Part shown: piece by piece, positions 31,575-44,660 of the stretch
Position numbering within the stretch: the first letter of the stretch is position 1
How the letters are laid out: every line of letters starts with the position of its first letter
Program-made: the position numbers and the translations under genes
From: Symsagittifera roscoffensis
Lineage: Eukaryota > Xenacoelomorpha > Acoela > Convolutidae
Direction: 5' to 3'
Length of the DNA stretch: 64,000 bases
Assembly (NCBI RefSeq): GCF_963678635.1
Contig: NC_087063.1
Span: 56,259,504 to 56,323,503, forward strand
Notes under the pieces: model-generated
What the model saw: the letters and a program-made list of their open reading frames with translations, nothing else
Told to the model about the DNA's origin: nothing
The model's database searches: none

Positions 31575-34500
31575 AAAACTTTGAAGGCAACTCGAATATG
31601 TTTTTTTCTGATCCTTTGTATGAAAAGTATGCAAAATGTGGAGTGCTATTAAAATCATGCTTTGTGGTAGACAGAGTTCTTTTGTTTCCGGAGTGCAGTA
31701 ATCTAAAAAATCAGTATTTTTATTTATTTTTCTATTGTTAAATTTTCAAAAACATCTTAGTAATGTTTTGTTTTCTTAGATGGTGATGTCAGCTTTTATT
31801 GGTTTTGTTTCAGATTTGTGCCAAAATTTAAGTTGTCTTGTGATGGGGTCGAGATTTTGATATTTCTGCAGCAAATCTAGTGTCATTTTTTCTGTGGTTG
31901 GAAGGACAAAGTTTGAAATTTTGTTTTTCGAGAGACGTATACTGTCTGGGCTGTTTTTCAAGTTAAAATTTTTTTAAAAATTAAACTTTGTATTTGAATC
32001 GGGAGGTCGTCGTAAACTTATGCTTTCTGTTAAGTTTCCTTTTTTTATTAAGGGGAATAGAATTTTCCTGTGTACATTTTGTAAGTTGTTTCCTGTTGTG
32101 TATTTTTTTTTTTGATCCATGATGAAAATGATATTGGTTCAAATGAATTTTTCTTGAAAATTCAACTTCGTATAGGTTTTTTTTGACAGTCGAGATACAA
32201 AGGATTATGTTCTAATTCTTTTTAAGTTGTGTAGTTTCAGGGGCGGTTTTTACTGCATACTCTATTCTAGTCGTGGTGATGTTTCGACTTTTCTAAGAAA
32301 GAATTTTATATTTTGTGGTTTTTCTACTGTTTTTTTTCTTGTTAGTAATTCAGGTGGTGTGTTTCGACTACGTGTATCTGGTAGGGCAAGGTTTTTTCTG
32401 CTGTTCAAACTATATTTAGATTTAGAATTTTTATGAGAGTAACTTAAAATCCCTATATTCAGTGGCTTGGACTAAACTTCTGTGTAAATAAAAAAAAATT
32501 GTCTTGTGATCTGTGAATAGAAATGTTGGATGTTTTGATCCAAACACTGAAAAATCATTTTCTGTGAGTGTATATATTATGGCTGTACATTCTCTCAAAA
32601 GTGTACAGAGTCTTAGTTCCGCTTGTGTAACAAAATTTGAATTTGCTGATATAAGGTTCATTTTGTTTGTACCTTTATGTGACTGCAAAAGTACTTCGCC
32701 AATTCCAAAGTTTGAAGCATCGAATGGTTGATCTGGGTCTGGAATGGTGTTTGAGATTTTCTCTGTGAGACAAGTTTTCAATTCATCAAAGCGTTTTTGA
32801 TGTTTCCATTACCATTCAAAATTATTTTGCTGTCGAAATTGATTATAAATTGGTCTTAAGTATGGTTGCTTTTTTATAAACATATTTACTTAAAATTTTT
32901 ATCATTCCGAGAAATTCTTGGATTTTCTCTTTATTAGATGGGGTTGAAGTTTTATTAGAGCGTCTATTCGTGATTTTAATAGAGTAATTGTTATAAAATG
33001 TCCATTGAACATAAAATGTCCTTCTATAAAAGTCCTTTGAACTTCAAACAAAAAATGTGATTTATCTGGGGCTGCTTTCATGTTTTTCGAGTAAAATCTG
33101 GTGATTTTTTTTAAGTCTAAAAATTTTTCTGCTTCGATTGAGACTGTATGAAAACATTGTCTAAATATGTGATAAAATTTTGCTAAGAATAAGTGGTCAA
33201 AAAATTTTGCTCATAAAGGCTGAAAAAGCTGCTGGTCCTATGAATATTCCATAGATTTGTCTGTTAAATTCGTATTGTTGGTTTCCAATAACGAGTTGTG
33301 CGATTCGACGTGATTGTTCGTCTAGTGGTCTTTGGTTGTATGCACTGTTCATGTCAGCAGTGGTATAATTTTTTCCGTTCATTTTTGTTAGTATTACTTG
33401 TTTTGGTTCTATGGGCCAATTGCATTTAGATTCATCAATTAGCGAAATGAGATATCTTGCGTCTAGAACAATTTTTAGTGACTCGCCTTTAGCGAGAAAG
33501 ATAACGGGGTTAATAAAAGTGTTTCCTTTGGTTGTTCTTCTTTAGTTACCGGTGATATGTTTTCCTATCAATCAAGGATATCCAGCAATCTGGTCGCTTT
33601 ATCCTGTAGATTGGTACTTTACTTGCTGGCTGTTTCTTGAAAACTGCTTCAGGATCAAAAGTGAGTTGTGATGGTAAATTGTTTTCGAACGTCAAATTTA
33701 GATATAGCGTATACAATTGCGTATTTTAATAATAGTTTTGCTAATTGATCGAATTCTTGTTGATTAATATGAGAATGTTGAAAGTTGAACATTGTGAGAA
33801 AATTTTATTCTTCATTTGTATATTTTGAGAAATGAAATATAGGTTTAAAATAAAGTGTTTGTGTAGAAAAATCTGTGTTTCGCTTACAATAGTTTGTAAT
33901 GTTATTCATAGATGATTCTTCATTCAGAATGGTTGATTGGCAAATATCTAATAGCTTTAAAATTTCCTTTACTCTAACTGCTCTTTCTTCTATTGGGTGA
34001 TATGTTGCATTTGTTTCGCAATATCTTGAAAGTCATAAAAGCAATGTGCTACTAATTGATTTTATGAAAGATATTGCTTCTGAGTTTGTATCTTTTTTAT
34101 GCTTAATGGATGAAATTGTTACTTTAAAAATTTTATGAATTGGTGTGAATTCAACAGATTCAAGATCAGACATAGATACGTTTTGTTTAATTTGATCAAC
34201 ATTATCTTGATGTACACGACTTATAGAGAAGTTATATACAATGCCTGAAAGTGGTTTCAAGTGTTTTCGCTATTGTTTATATATGGGGTAGATTTTTGAG
34301 AAAACGGGGGTTGCTGATTGAGTCTTTAGAGAAGTGTTAGAGATGTATTAGTTAAAACTAATTGGTTTTTCCGAGCTGTTGTTACTTTGGACAATTTTGT
34401 TTGGTTGGTTTTGAACTTTTTTCAAGTATTGGTTGAAAGATTTGCTTGGTTCTGTGTTTTTAACGTTTTTTTTTGGTTATCCTGTTGTTTTTGTCTGCAT

Positions 34501-35940
34501 TCAGCCATGATATGTCCATATCTACGACAGTAATTGCACCACTTTTTGAATGATGGTTTGCCTCTGAAATTAGGGTTCCTTTCGCAAATGTTTAATATCT
34601 GAGTAACTTTTTCTGCTAATTCATTATCAGAGTCTTGGATAATAGTAATTGTGGAGTTGTTCTCTGGATGTTTTTTACATATTGTAATTTCAAGTTTTCT
34701 GTTTCTTCTAATTTCATAGCGATTTCAGCTTGTTCTAGTTTGTCTCCTAGTCTTCGAAAATTTATGCCGATTTCTTGATTTGATGATGGATGTGATGCTC
34801 TCTTTTTTATTGCAGTTTTGCGTAATTGTGGTGTTAGAGTCATCATTAAGACTTCTGTCTTTTTCGTATTTTTGTAGTCATGTGTACTAAGAGAGTATGC
34901 TTTTCGTACTAAAGTTTCAATTCTTACTGCGAACTGCCGAATTGTTTCAACAGAGAAAATACGGTTTTCGTTACATAGGTCTCTTTTGTGTTGTTTGTCT
35001 CTTTTGGAGTCAAACGTTTTGAAAAATTCTTTTGTGAATTTTTCCAGACTGACTTAATTTCTATGGGTGGAACTGAAAAACATTTTTGAGCTGCACCATC
35101 AGGTGTGGTTTGGATTGAAACTGTACGTCTATGTTTTCAATTTGATGGAGTGGTTTATTTACTGATTCTGGTCCTATAATTAAAATGAAATTTGCTGGGA
35201 CTGTTTTTAAGTAGTTCTCTTTTGAGTATTCTGGGTCTGTTCCTGTGAACACCATGAAAGGTTTATTGGAAGATATAGATAATTTACCCATAATGTACGG
35301 TTTCATTGTCTTTTGTAGTGATTGTGCTGCATTTGGTATCTGTGAAAAAATTGTAAGTTGGGTCTTTGTAAATTCATGTTGTTGTAGATATTTTGGCACT
35401 AGAATTTCATGTTGCATTTAATTGGGCTGATAACTTAGTTGGGCTGATAATTTAATTGGGCTGATAATTGGGCTGATATTTATGTGATTGGGCTGATAAC
35501 TTTGAGTGCTTGTAGGTTTTTGTGATTGTATATTTTTATTATATAATGCTGAATCCTGTCTTTGAGGGGAGATTTTTCTGGTTTGTCGTGTTTGTTCGGA
35601 CTGCATGTAGGGTTCAAAAATATCTGGTTGGTAAAAATTATCTGGTTGATTAATATTGTTCCAACTGTTATTTCGTGGATTTTTGTTATAGTGTTTTTGG
35701 TTTTGATTAAGTAGTCTTCATCTTCAGAATGAATAAGGTGGCTGATTTCTTATAAATTGTTTGTTTGTTGGAATTTTGTTTTGTTGAAAAAATGTACAAT
35801 TTTCACTAGTGTCTGTTGTAGTTCTTTGTTGTTCATTGAACAAAACTGATTGCGGGACTGGTTGTGGTTTCCGTTTATTGTAATTTTGCTCTTGTGATTG
35901 ATTTTTTGGACGTGTTAAGGAAGGTTTTAATATCGGTCTA
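31575..35940 (-). mobile_element. Family A Gypsy copy C, nearly identical to copy B
   Basis: Every block of copy B recurs about 4133 bases higher: tether 31776-31961, RNase H 32431-32781, RT 33197-33382 (again YLDN), gag-pol junction 34033-34260, capsid/nucleocapsid 34616-34846 and 35061-35417. Shared stops and frameshifts show that an already dead copy was duplicated. Unlike B, copy C continues past the gag N-terminus into a leader (35741-35940). Confidence 0.8.
35418..35606 (-). pseudogene. Gag N-terminus with a 12-bp repeat, copy C
   Basis: 62 codons. On the plus strand (G)GGCTGATAATT recurs between 35420 and 35500; on the minus strand this gives repeated IISP/SYQPN units. Copy E (39319-39519) has one more unit, and copy B has only one, so the array varies between copies. 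Confidence 0.6.
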
Positions 35941-36780
35941 TTTGTTTTATTACTTGCGAAAAATCATTTGAGGTGATTTGATAAATTATTTCTACTTGGA
36001 GGCTTTTGTTTGAATCGTTATTTTTATCTATTGAATGTTTTAGGTCCTGAAGTTCTTGTTTTGTAGTGATATCTGATTCCGAAATGCGTTACGTGTTTTT
36101 GAACATCTTCGTTCAATAATTTGTTTTTGTTTTGCTTTTATTGTCTTTTGCCGTGTTTGTCTTTTCAATCTATTATATCCAACTGTTTTCTTATGTGGTG
36201 TAATTACAGGATCGTATCTTTTGTCTTAAAATTACAATTGTGGAGTATTTTTGGTTATTTACTGCCTAAGTTATATTTTGACATAAGGTTTATGATGAGG
36301 GATGCAAAATACAGGGGTTAGAATCTTATTTATTAAACTGATAGTTCTTCCGGATGTTGTGTGGTTATCTTCACTTGGGGCAAAGATTGTCGAGGATGAC
36401 GGGTTAGAGATAGAGTATATCAGTTCGTTAGAATGATTTTCACTTTCTCGTGGCTAAGTTTCGTTTTTAAGAAAAATTACTTAATCCTACTTAGGGGTTT
36501 GATATATGATTATTGTTCTTTATTTTGCTTTAGGTATCCTTGATTTATTAGGTATTATTGTCTTTTTCCGTGTTTGTCTTTTCAATCTAATATATCCTAC
36601 TGTTTGCTTATGCCGTGTTCTTACAGTATCGTATCTTTCGTCTTTAAATAAACAATTGTGGCTTATAATTGTTTGTTTACTGCCTAAGTTATATTTTGAC
36701 ATAAGGTTTAGGAGGAGGGCTGCAAAGTCCAGGGGTTAGACTTTTATTTCTCAAACTGATAGTTCTAACGATCAACTGGG
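35941..36780. repeat. LTR-like tandem pair of roughly 415-bp units, first site
   Basis: Two related units lie head to tail (CCGTGTTTGTCTTTTCAATC near 36153 and again near 36570, step about 417). Each contains TTACTGCCTAAGTTATATTTTGACATAAGGTTTA and ends in CAGGGGTTAGA. They lie upstream of family A gag in the minus orientation, where the 5' LTR is expected. The 5'-3' terminal structure is not clear. The small ORFs in these units are not conserved genes. Confidence 0.6.
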
Positions 36781-37456
36781 TTTTCTGGGTCTGTTCCTGT
36801 GAACACCATGAAAGGTTTATTGGAAGATATAGATAATTCACCCATAAGGTATGGTTTCATTGCCTTTTGTAGTGATTGTGCTGCATTTGGTATCTGTGAA
36901 AAAATATTAAGTTGGGTCTTTGTAAATTCATGTTGTTGTAGATAGTTTGGCAATAGATTTTGATGTTGCATTTGACTGGGCTGATAATTTTGAGTGCTTG
37001 TAGGATTTTGTGATTGTATATTTTTATTATATGATGCCGAATCCTGTCTTTGAGGGGAGATTTATCTGGTTTGTCGTGTTTGTTCGGACTGCATGTAGGG
37101 TTAAAAAATATCTGGTTGGTAAATATTATCTGGTTGATTCATATTATTCCAACTGTTATTTCGTGGATTGTTGTTATAGTTTATTAGGTTTTGATTAAAG
37201 CAGTCTTCGTCTTCAGAATGAATAAGGCGGCTGATTTCTTATAAATTGTTTGTTTGTTGTTTTTTTTGTTTTGTTGAAAAAAAGTATAATTTTCACTACT
37301 GTCTGTTGTAGCTCTTTGTTGTTCATTGAACAAAACTGATTGTGAGACTGGTTGTGGTATCCGTTTATTGTAATTTTGCTCTTGTGATTGAATTTTTTTG
37401 ACATGTTAAGGAAGGTTTTAAAATAGGTCTATTTGTTTTATTACTTGCGAAAAATA
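36781..37456 (-). pseudogene. Partial family A gag (copy D)
   Basis: 36765-36971 encodes MQHQNLLPNYLQQHEFTKTQ and FTGTDPE (capsid start) and abuts the roughly 415-bp repeat. The rest is gag N-terminus and leader to GCGAAAAAT. At 37456 it joins directly to an RT-side fragment of copy E. Confidence 0.65.
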
Positions 37457-39855
37457 CTTGTTTTCCTATCATTCAAGGATATCCAGCAATCTGGTCGCTT
37501 TATCCTGTAGATTGGTACTTTACTTGCTGGCTGTTTCTTGAAAACTGCTTCAGGATCAAAAGTGAGTTGTGATGGTAAATTGTTTTCGAACGTCAAATTT
37601 AGATATAGCGTATACAATTGCGTATTTTAATAATAGTTTTGGTAATTATCGAATTCTTGTTGATTAATATGAGAATGTTGAAAGTTGAACATTTTGAGAA
37701 AATTTTATTCTTCATTTGTATATTTTGAGAAATGAAATATAGGTTTAAAATAAAGTGTTTGTGTAGAAAAATCTGTGTTTTGCTTACAATAGTTTGTAAT
37801 GTTATTCATAGATGATTCTTCATTCAGAATGGTTGATTTGCAAATATCTAATAGCTTTAAAATTTCCTTTACTCTAACTGCTCTTTCTTCTATTGGGTGA
37901 TATGTTGCATTTGTTTCGCAATATCTTGAAAGTCCTAAAGGCAATGTGCTACTAATTGATTTTATGAAAGATATTGCTTCTGAGTTTGTATCTTTTTTAT
38001 GCTTAATGGATGAAATTGTTACTTTAAAAATTTTATGAATTGGTTTGAATTCAACAGATTCAAGATCAGACATAGATACGTTTTGTTTAATTTGATCAAC
38101 ATTATCTTGATGTACACGACTTATAGAGAAGTTATATACAATGCCTGAAAGTGGTTTCAAGTGTTTTCGCTATTGTTTATATATGGGATAGATTTTTGAG
38201 AAAACGGGGGTTGCTGATTGAGTCTTCAGAAAAGTGTTAGAGATGTATTAGTTAAAGCTAATTGGTTTTTCCGAGCGGTTGTTACTTTGGACAATTTTGT
38301 TTGGTTGGTTTTGAACTTTTTTCAAGTATTGGTTGAAAGATTTGCTTGGTTCTGTGTTTTTAACGTTTTGTTTTGGTTATCCTGTTGTTTTTGTCTGGAT
38401 TCAGCCATGATATGTCCATATCTACGACAGTAATTGCACCACTTTTTGAATGATGGTTTGCCTTTAAAATTAGGGTTCCTTTCGCAAATGTTTAATATCT
38501 GAGTAACTTTTTCTGCTAATTCATTATCAGAGTCTTGGATAATAGTAATTGTCGAGTTGTTCTCTGGATTTTTTTTTACATAATGTAATTTCAAGTTTTC
38601 TGTTTCTTCTAATTTCATAGCGATTTCAGCTTGTTCTAGTTTGTCTCCTAGTCTTCGAAAATTTATGCCGAGTTCTTGATTTGATGATGGATGTGATGCT
38701 CTCTTTTTTATTGCAGTTTTGCGTAATTGTGGTGTTAGAGTCATCATTAAGACTTCTGTCTTTTTCGTATTTTTGTAGTCATGTGTACTAAGAGAGTATG
38801 CTTTTCGTACTAAAGTTTCAATTCTTACTGCGAACTGCCGAATTGTTTCAACAGAGAAAATACGGTTTTCGTTACATAGGTCTCTTTTGTGTTGTTTGTC
38901 TCTTTTGGAGTCAAACGTTTTGAAAAATTCTTTCGTGAATTTTTCCAGACTGACTTAATTTCTATGGGTGGAACTGAAAAACATTTTTGAGCTGCACCAT
39001 CAGGTGTGGTTTGGATTGAAACTGTACGTCTATGTTTTCAATTTGATGGAGTGGTTTATTTACTGATTCTGGTCCTATAATTAAAATGAAATCTGCTGGG
39101 ACTGTTTTTAAGTAGTTCTCTTTTGAGTATTCTGGGTCTGTTCCTGTGAACACCATGAAAGGTTTATTGGAAGATATAGATAATTTACCCATAATGTACG
39201 GTTTCATTGTCTTTTGTAGTGATTGTGCTGCATTTGGTATCTGTGAAAAAATTGTAAGTTGGGTCTTTGTAAATTCATGTTGTTGTAGATATTTTGGCAA
39301 TAGAATTTCATGTTGCATTTAATTGGGCTGATAACTTAGTTGGGCAGATAATTTAATTGGGCTGATAATTGGGCTGATAATTGGGCTGATAATTATGTGA
39401 TTGGGCTGATAACTTTGAGTGCTTGTAGGTTTTTGTGATTGTATATTTTTATTATATGATGCTGAACCCTGTCTTTGAGGGGAGATTTTTCTGGTTTGTC
39501 GTGTTTGTTCGGACTGCATGTAGGATTCAAAAATATCTGGTTGGTAAAAATTATCTGGTTGATTAATATTGTTCCAACTGTTATTTCGTGGATTGTTGTT
39601 ATAGTGTTTTTGGTTTTGATTAAAGTAGTCTTCATCTTCAGAATGAATAAGGTGGCTGATTTCTTATAAATTGTTTGTTTGTTGGAATTTTGTTTTGTTG
39701 AAAAAATGTAAAATTTTCACTACTGTCTGTTGTAGTTCTTTGTTGTTCATTGAACAAAACTGATTGCGGGACTGGTTGTGGTTTCCGTTTATTGTAATTT
39801 TGCTCTTGTGATTGATTTTTTGGACGTGTTAAGGAAGGTTTTAATATCGGTCTAT
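37457..39855 (-). mobile_element. Family A Gypsy copy E (RT start to gag leader)
   Basis: It repeats 33563-35955 with an offset of about 3900: gag-pol junction 37705-38160, nucleocapsid/capsid 38322-38747 and 38962-39318, gag N-terminus 39319-39519. In its zinc knuckle the last Cys is Ser (CNYCRRYGHIMAES); copies B and C keep Cys. RT, RNase H and integrase are absent. Confidence 0.75.
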
Positions 39856-40695
39856 TTGTTTTATTACTTGCGAAAAATCATTTGAGGTGATTTGATAAAT
39901 TATTTCTACTTGGAGGCTTTTGTTTGAATCGTTATTTTTATCTATTGAATGTTTTAGGTCCTGAAATTCTTGTTTTGTAGTGATATCTGATTCCGAAAGT
40001 GCGTTACGTGTTTTTGAACATTTTCGTTCAATAATTTGTTTTTGTTTTGCTTTTATTGTCTTTTGCCGTGTTTGTCTTTTCAATCTATTATATCCAACTG
40101 TTTTCTTATGTGGTGTAATTACAGGATCGTATCTTTTGTCTTAAAATTACAATTGTGGAGTTTTTTTGGTTATTTACTGCCTAAGTTATATTTTGACATA
40201 AGGTTTATGATGAGGGATGCAAAATCCAGGGGTTAGAATCTTATTTATTAAACTGATAGTTCTTCCGGATGTTGTGTGGTTATCTTCACTTGGGGCAAAG
40301 ATTGTCGAGGATGACGGGTTAGAGATAGAGTATATCAGTTCGTTAGAATTATTTTCACTTTCTCGTGGCTAAGTTTCGTTTTTAAGAAAAATTACTTAAT
40401 CCTACTTAGGGGTTTGATATATGATTATTGTTCTTTATTTTGCTTTAGGTATCATTGATTTATTAGGTATTATTGTCTTTTTCCGTGTTTGTCTTTTCAA
40501 TCTAATATATCCTACTGTTTGCTTATGCCGTGTTCTTACAGTATCGTATCTTTCGTCTTTAAATAAACAATTGTGGCTTATAATTGTTTGTTTACTGCCT
40601 AAGTTATATTTTGACATAAGGTTCAGGAGGAGGGCTGCAAAGACCAGGGGTTAGACTTTTATTTCTCAAACTGATAGTTCTAACGATCAACTGGG
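39856..40695. repeat. LTR-like tandem pair of roughly 415-bp units, second site
   Basis: Almost identical to 35941-36780 at an offset of about 3915, including both units and the same gag junction at the right edge. It belongs to the same duplication as copies C/D and E/F. Confidence 0.65.
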
Positions 40696-42231
40696 TATTC
40701 TGGGTCTGTTCCTGTGAACACCATGAAAGGTTTGTTGGAAGATATAGATAATTCACCCATAAGGTATGGTTTCATTGCCTTTTGTAGTGATTGTGCTGCA
40801 TTTGGTATCTGTGAAAAAATATTAAGTTGGGTCTTTGTAAATTCATGTTGTTGTAGATAGTTTGGCAATAGAAATTTGATGTTGCATTTGACTGGGCTGA
40901 TAATTTTGAGTGCTTGTAGGATTTTGTGATTGTATATTTTTATTATATGATGCCGAATCCTGTCTTTGAGGGGAGATTTATCTGGTTTGTCGTGTTTGTT
41001 CGGACTGCATGTAGGGTTAAAAAATATCTGGTTGGTAAATATTATCTGGTTGATTAATATAATTCCAACTGTTATTTCGTGGATTGTGGTTATAGTTTAT
41101 TAGGTTTTGATTAAAGCAGTCTTCATCTTCAGAATGAATAAGGTGGCTGATTTCTTATAAATTGTTTGTTTGTTGTTTTTTTGTTTTGTTGAAAAAAAGT
41201 ATAATTTTCACTACTGTCTGTTGTAGCTCTTTGTTGCTCATTGAACAAAACTGATTGCGAGACTGGTTGTGGTATCCGTTTATTGTAATTTTGCTCTTGT
41301 GATTGATTTTTTTGACATGTTAAGGAAGGTTTTAAAATAGATCTATTTGTTTTATTACTTGCGAAAAAATCATAAATGTGATTTGAAAAATTTTTTCAAT
41401 TGGGAGGCTTTTGTTTGTTTGATGTCGTGGTTTGGTTATTAGTCTAGATGTTTGGTAATCCGTTTGAGAATATTTTGGATTAACAAATGTTTTTACTTTT
41501 GATGAATGAATAGTTGTGGAAATTGAGTGTTTTTTATATGGTGTTGTAAGTGTTAAGTGAATAGGAGAAATACTCTGTTGTGTTTTCGTAGGCATTGTTT
41601 CAACTATTTCTTCATTTAACAAATGCGATGGGGTTTGGATATCTTGTTGTGTAAGATTTTTAGTTCCAGTAAGTGTTTCCTGTGTGAATAAAGGTTGAGT
41701 TCAAACTATTATTTCATGTTCTATCGTTAAAAAAAGTGTTATAATTTAAGGGTGTTGCGTCAATAATGAGTGGAGTAACTCTTAATTACTCTTTGTATAC
41801 AGAAACGATGGCAATCGTTGTAATTGAAATATCAGTGGTGATAGTAACAAATAAAAGATGAGACCATTCAGGGTCCCAAACATAACCTGTTTAGTCTGCT
41901 AATATAGTTTCATCGTCTGAGATTTGTGGTCGAAATTTTTTTCTTGATGTTGAAATAAACCTAAATTGTGACCAAAGTAGTCTGTTATGAGCCATGCTAG
42001 AATTCGTTGTAGGTCATGTTTTATTTATTTGTGATATTTAGTTTTTAATGGAGGTTTCACGGATTGTGTCATGAAAGTGTGAAAAAAAAATTAATTTCTT
42101 GTCAATTTCTTGTTATTTTCTTGAGAATTTTAGGTCCATGTTATATGTTTGTATTTGATGCGGTGTTTGATTTGATTGTGACGGCAGGATTTCAATAGCA
42201 AATATTCCACAATTTGAATCTATTGAATCTT
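40680..42231 (-). pseudogene. Partial family A gag and long leader (copy F)
   Basis: 40680-40868 repeats the capsid fragment of copy D. The gag N-terminus and leader follow to about 41350. 41332-41622 is open on the minus strand for 96 codons (PTKTQQSISPIHLTLTTPYK), Thr/Ser/Gln-rich, possibly the gag N-terminal extension that is missing from other copies. 41623-42231 is AT-rich without a recognisable gene. Confidence 0.5.
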
Positions 42232-43145
42232 TTTTTTTTATCTATTGAATGTTTTAGGTCCTGAAGTTTTTGTTTTGTAGTGATATCTGATTCCGAAATG
42301 CGTTACGTGTTTTTGAACACCTTCGTTCAATAATTTGTTTTTGTTTTGCTTTTATTGTCTTTTGGCGTGTTTGTCTTTTCAATCTATTATATCCTATTGT
42401 TTTCTTATGTGGTGTAACTACAGAATCGTATCTTTCGTCTTAAAAAAACAATTGTGGAGTATTTTTGGTTATTTACTGCCTATGTTATATTTTGACATAA
42501 GGTTTTTGATGAGGGATGCAAAATCCAGGGGTTAGAATCTTATTTATTAAACTGATAGTTCTTCCGGATGTTGTGTGGTTATCTTCAGTTGGGTTAGAGA
42601 TTGTCAAAAATGACGGGTTAGAGATAGAGTATATCAATTCGTTAGAATGCTTTTCACTTTCTCGTGGCTATGTTTCGTTTTTAAGAAAAAATATTTAATC
42701 CTACTTAGCGGTTTGATAAATGATTATTGTTATTTATTTTGCTTTAGGTATCAATGATTTATTAGGTATTTTTGTCCATTCCGTGTTTGTCTTTTCAATC
42801 TAATATATCCTACTGTTTGCTTATGTCGTGTTCTTACAGTGTCGTATCTTTCGTCTTTAAGTAAACAATTGTGGCTTAGAATTGTTCGTTTACTGCCTAA
42901 ATTGTATTTTGACATAAGGTTTAGGAGGAGGGCAGCAAAATCCAGGGGTTAGATTTTATTTGCCAAACTGATAGTTCTTACGATTGTTAAGTGGTTATCT
43001 TCACTTGGGGCAAGGATTGTCGAGGATGACGGGTTGGAGATAGAGTATATCAATTCGTTAGAGTGTTTTTTTCTTTCTCGTGGCTAAGTTTTGTGTTAAG
43101 AAAACTTACTTAATCTTACTTAGGGGTTTCTTTGTGATCAAGGGT
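42232..43145. repeat. LTR-like tandem pair of roughly 415-bp units, third site
   Basis: Two units (CGTGTTTGTCTTTTCAATCTA near 42368 and near 42783) with more differences than between the first two sites. It ends after CTTAATCTTACTTAGGGGTTTC at about 43131, past which the sequence changes; this may be the true outer end of the family A array. Confidence 0.6.
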
Positions 43146-44279
43146 TGGAGAATAGTAAATCAATTCACAAGGTTCAGGTATAATTAGAACACAAGTCGAT
43201 CGTTAGATACTTTTTTGAACTTACTAAAATCATAATGGTTTTAGCCTGGGTCAGCTAAGAGGGAGGGCTCAAGTGAAGGATGAGTAACCGAAGTTTTTCA
43301 CTGTTTATCCTAATTATAATGATTAATTTTCCATCAATTTCTGGTAGTCCTGGGTATCTGATAAGGATTGGAAAGGGAATCGACGTTCGAGGTCGTTAGA
43401 CACTTTAAATTATGAGGTGAGGAGAACAAAGTTGTTCTGATTGATCCAAGGGAAGCCTTGATGATCAAATAAACTGAGTGAAAAAAAAACTTCAATTTAA
43501 GGTTAAATTTAAAGACTTAGGTTATCAAAAAGCAAGGATAGAACTTGGTAACTTTTTATATACGAGAATTAAGTTAGGGGAATATTATATATTTAAGGAT
43601 GTGTTTATAAGTTATGAATGATAAATGATATTAGTTTTTGAATGTATTTGGTTTTTTATAGGTTATGAGACGAAGATGAAGGAAAATTGAGTTCTTGAGG
43701 AGCGAAATTTTTTTTTGAAATTTAATTAAATTAATTTTAATTGTTTCTACGAACTAATTTTTGTATTTGTTTATTCAAAAAATTATTTATTTTACAAAAA
43801 GTTTCAAATTAATTTACTGCAGATTTGGTAAGGAACGACTTTTGCATCTTTTTATCAGTCAATATTATTTTAAATAATAGGCTATAAAGAACCAAGTAGG
43901 TTTTTGAAGAAGTATTTTTCGAATAATTTTGATGTTTATAATTGAAAATCTAAATTTACTGCATAAAGTTTTCTAAAAACAAGTACTTGTTGCGGTTTTT
44001 ATCGTACTATCATGTAGACGATTGGTCCGTCGTTTGATCATTGTTCGCACTGAGATCTCGGTCCTCGTGCAATACCTGGTATTTCTTGTATTTTTTGAAA
44101 ATTTGGCGTAGATTTAATGAGACGTAGAGACATTCTATTAAACTTTAAAATCCATTAATTAAATTTTTTAATCCATCTAAGTTTTTCGGTTTTTGTCTTT
44201 TTCCTAAATCTAATTTGCTAAATCTAAGTTTTTTAGTAGGTCTTGTCCGAGACTTTTGGTCGCACCAGATTTGTTCAAG
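43146..44279. other. AT-rich spacer, no gene seen
   Basis: T-rich plus strand with many poly-T/poly-A runs. No ORF over 60 codons, no repeat unit and no similarity to the neighbouring Gypsy families that I could detect. Confidence 0.5.
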
Positions 44280-44640
44280 GCAGAGGTAGCTTTCTCATAG
44301 CGTGACGAACAGACGGTATACCTTATACAAAGTTACTCTATCTTATTTTCGGCCGGATAGAATCGTGCAACTTCTTAGTCTAATACCAATCTTAATTTTA
44401 CTCCTATATCTCCTAGTCTCAATTGATATAGTGTATACTTGTAATTGCGAGTAAGCTTATGGAACTTGTCCAAAAGGAGAACAATTGTCTTCAAATGTTT
44501 ATTCATTTTTTTCTGGCGCTGAAACTACAAGTAGTTTCAGCACTACAAATAATCTTCAGTGTGAGTGATGGATTATGATTGGTTAGTAGCAATATTTTAT
44601 AGCGATAGTTTTATCAATAATATAACTGGTTATAAAAACT
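44280..44640 (-). repeat. Inverted copy of the 58.6-60.9 kb repeat
   Basis: Reverse-complemented, this stretch aligns with about 60480-60760: ACTAACCAATCATA-ATC, the hairpin GAAACTACTTGTAGTTTC (44523-44540), GAGACTAGGAGATATA, GGTATTAGACxAAGAAGTTGCACGA and AGCGTGACG. It contains the roughly 70-bp segment that the repeat copy at 58.6 kb lacks. Confidence 0.75.
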
Positions 44641-44660
44641 AGTTTAGAACTGGTTCCAAA

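Noticed and set aside
36121-42698. Repeated 60-77 codon plus ORFs (for example 36506-36739 and 40421-40654) as a small gene family
   Set aside because: They sit in the LTR-like roughly 415-bp units, recur only because the DNA is duplicated, and have no conserved motif between unit types.
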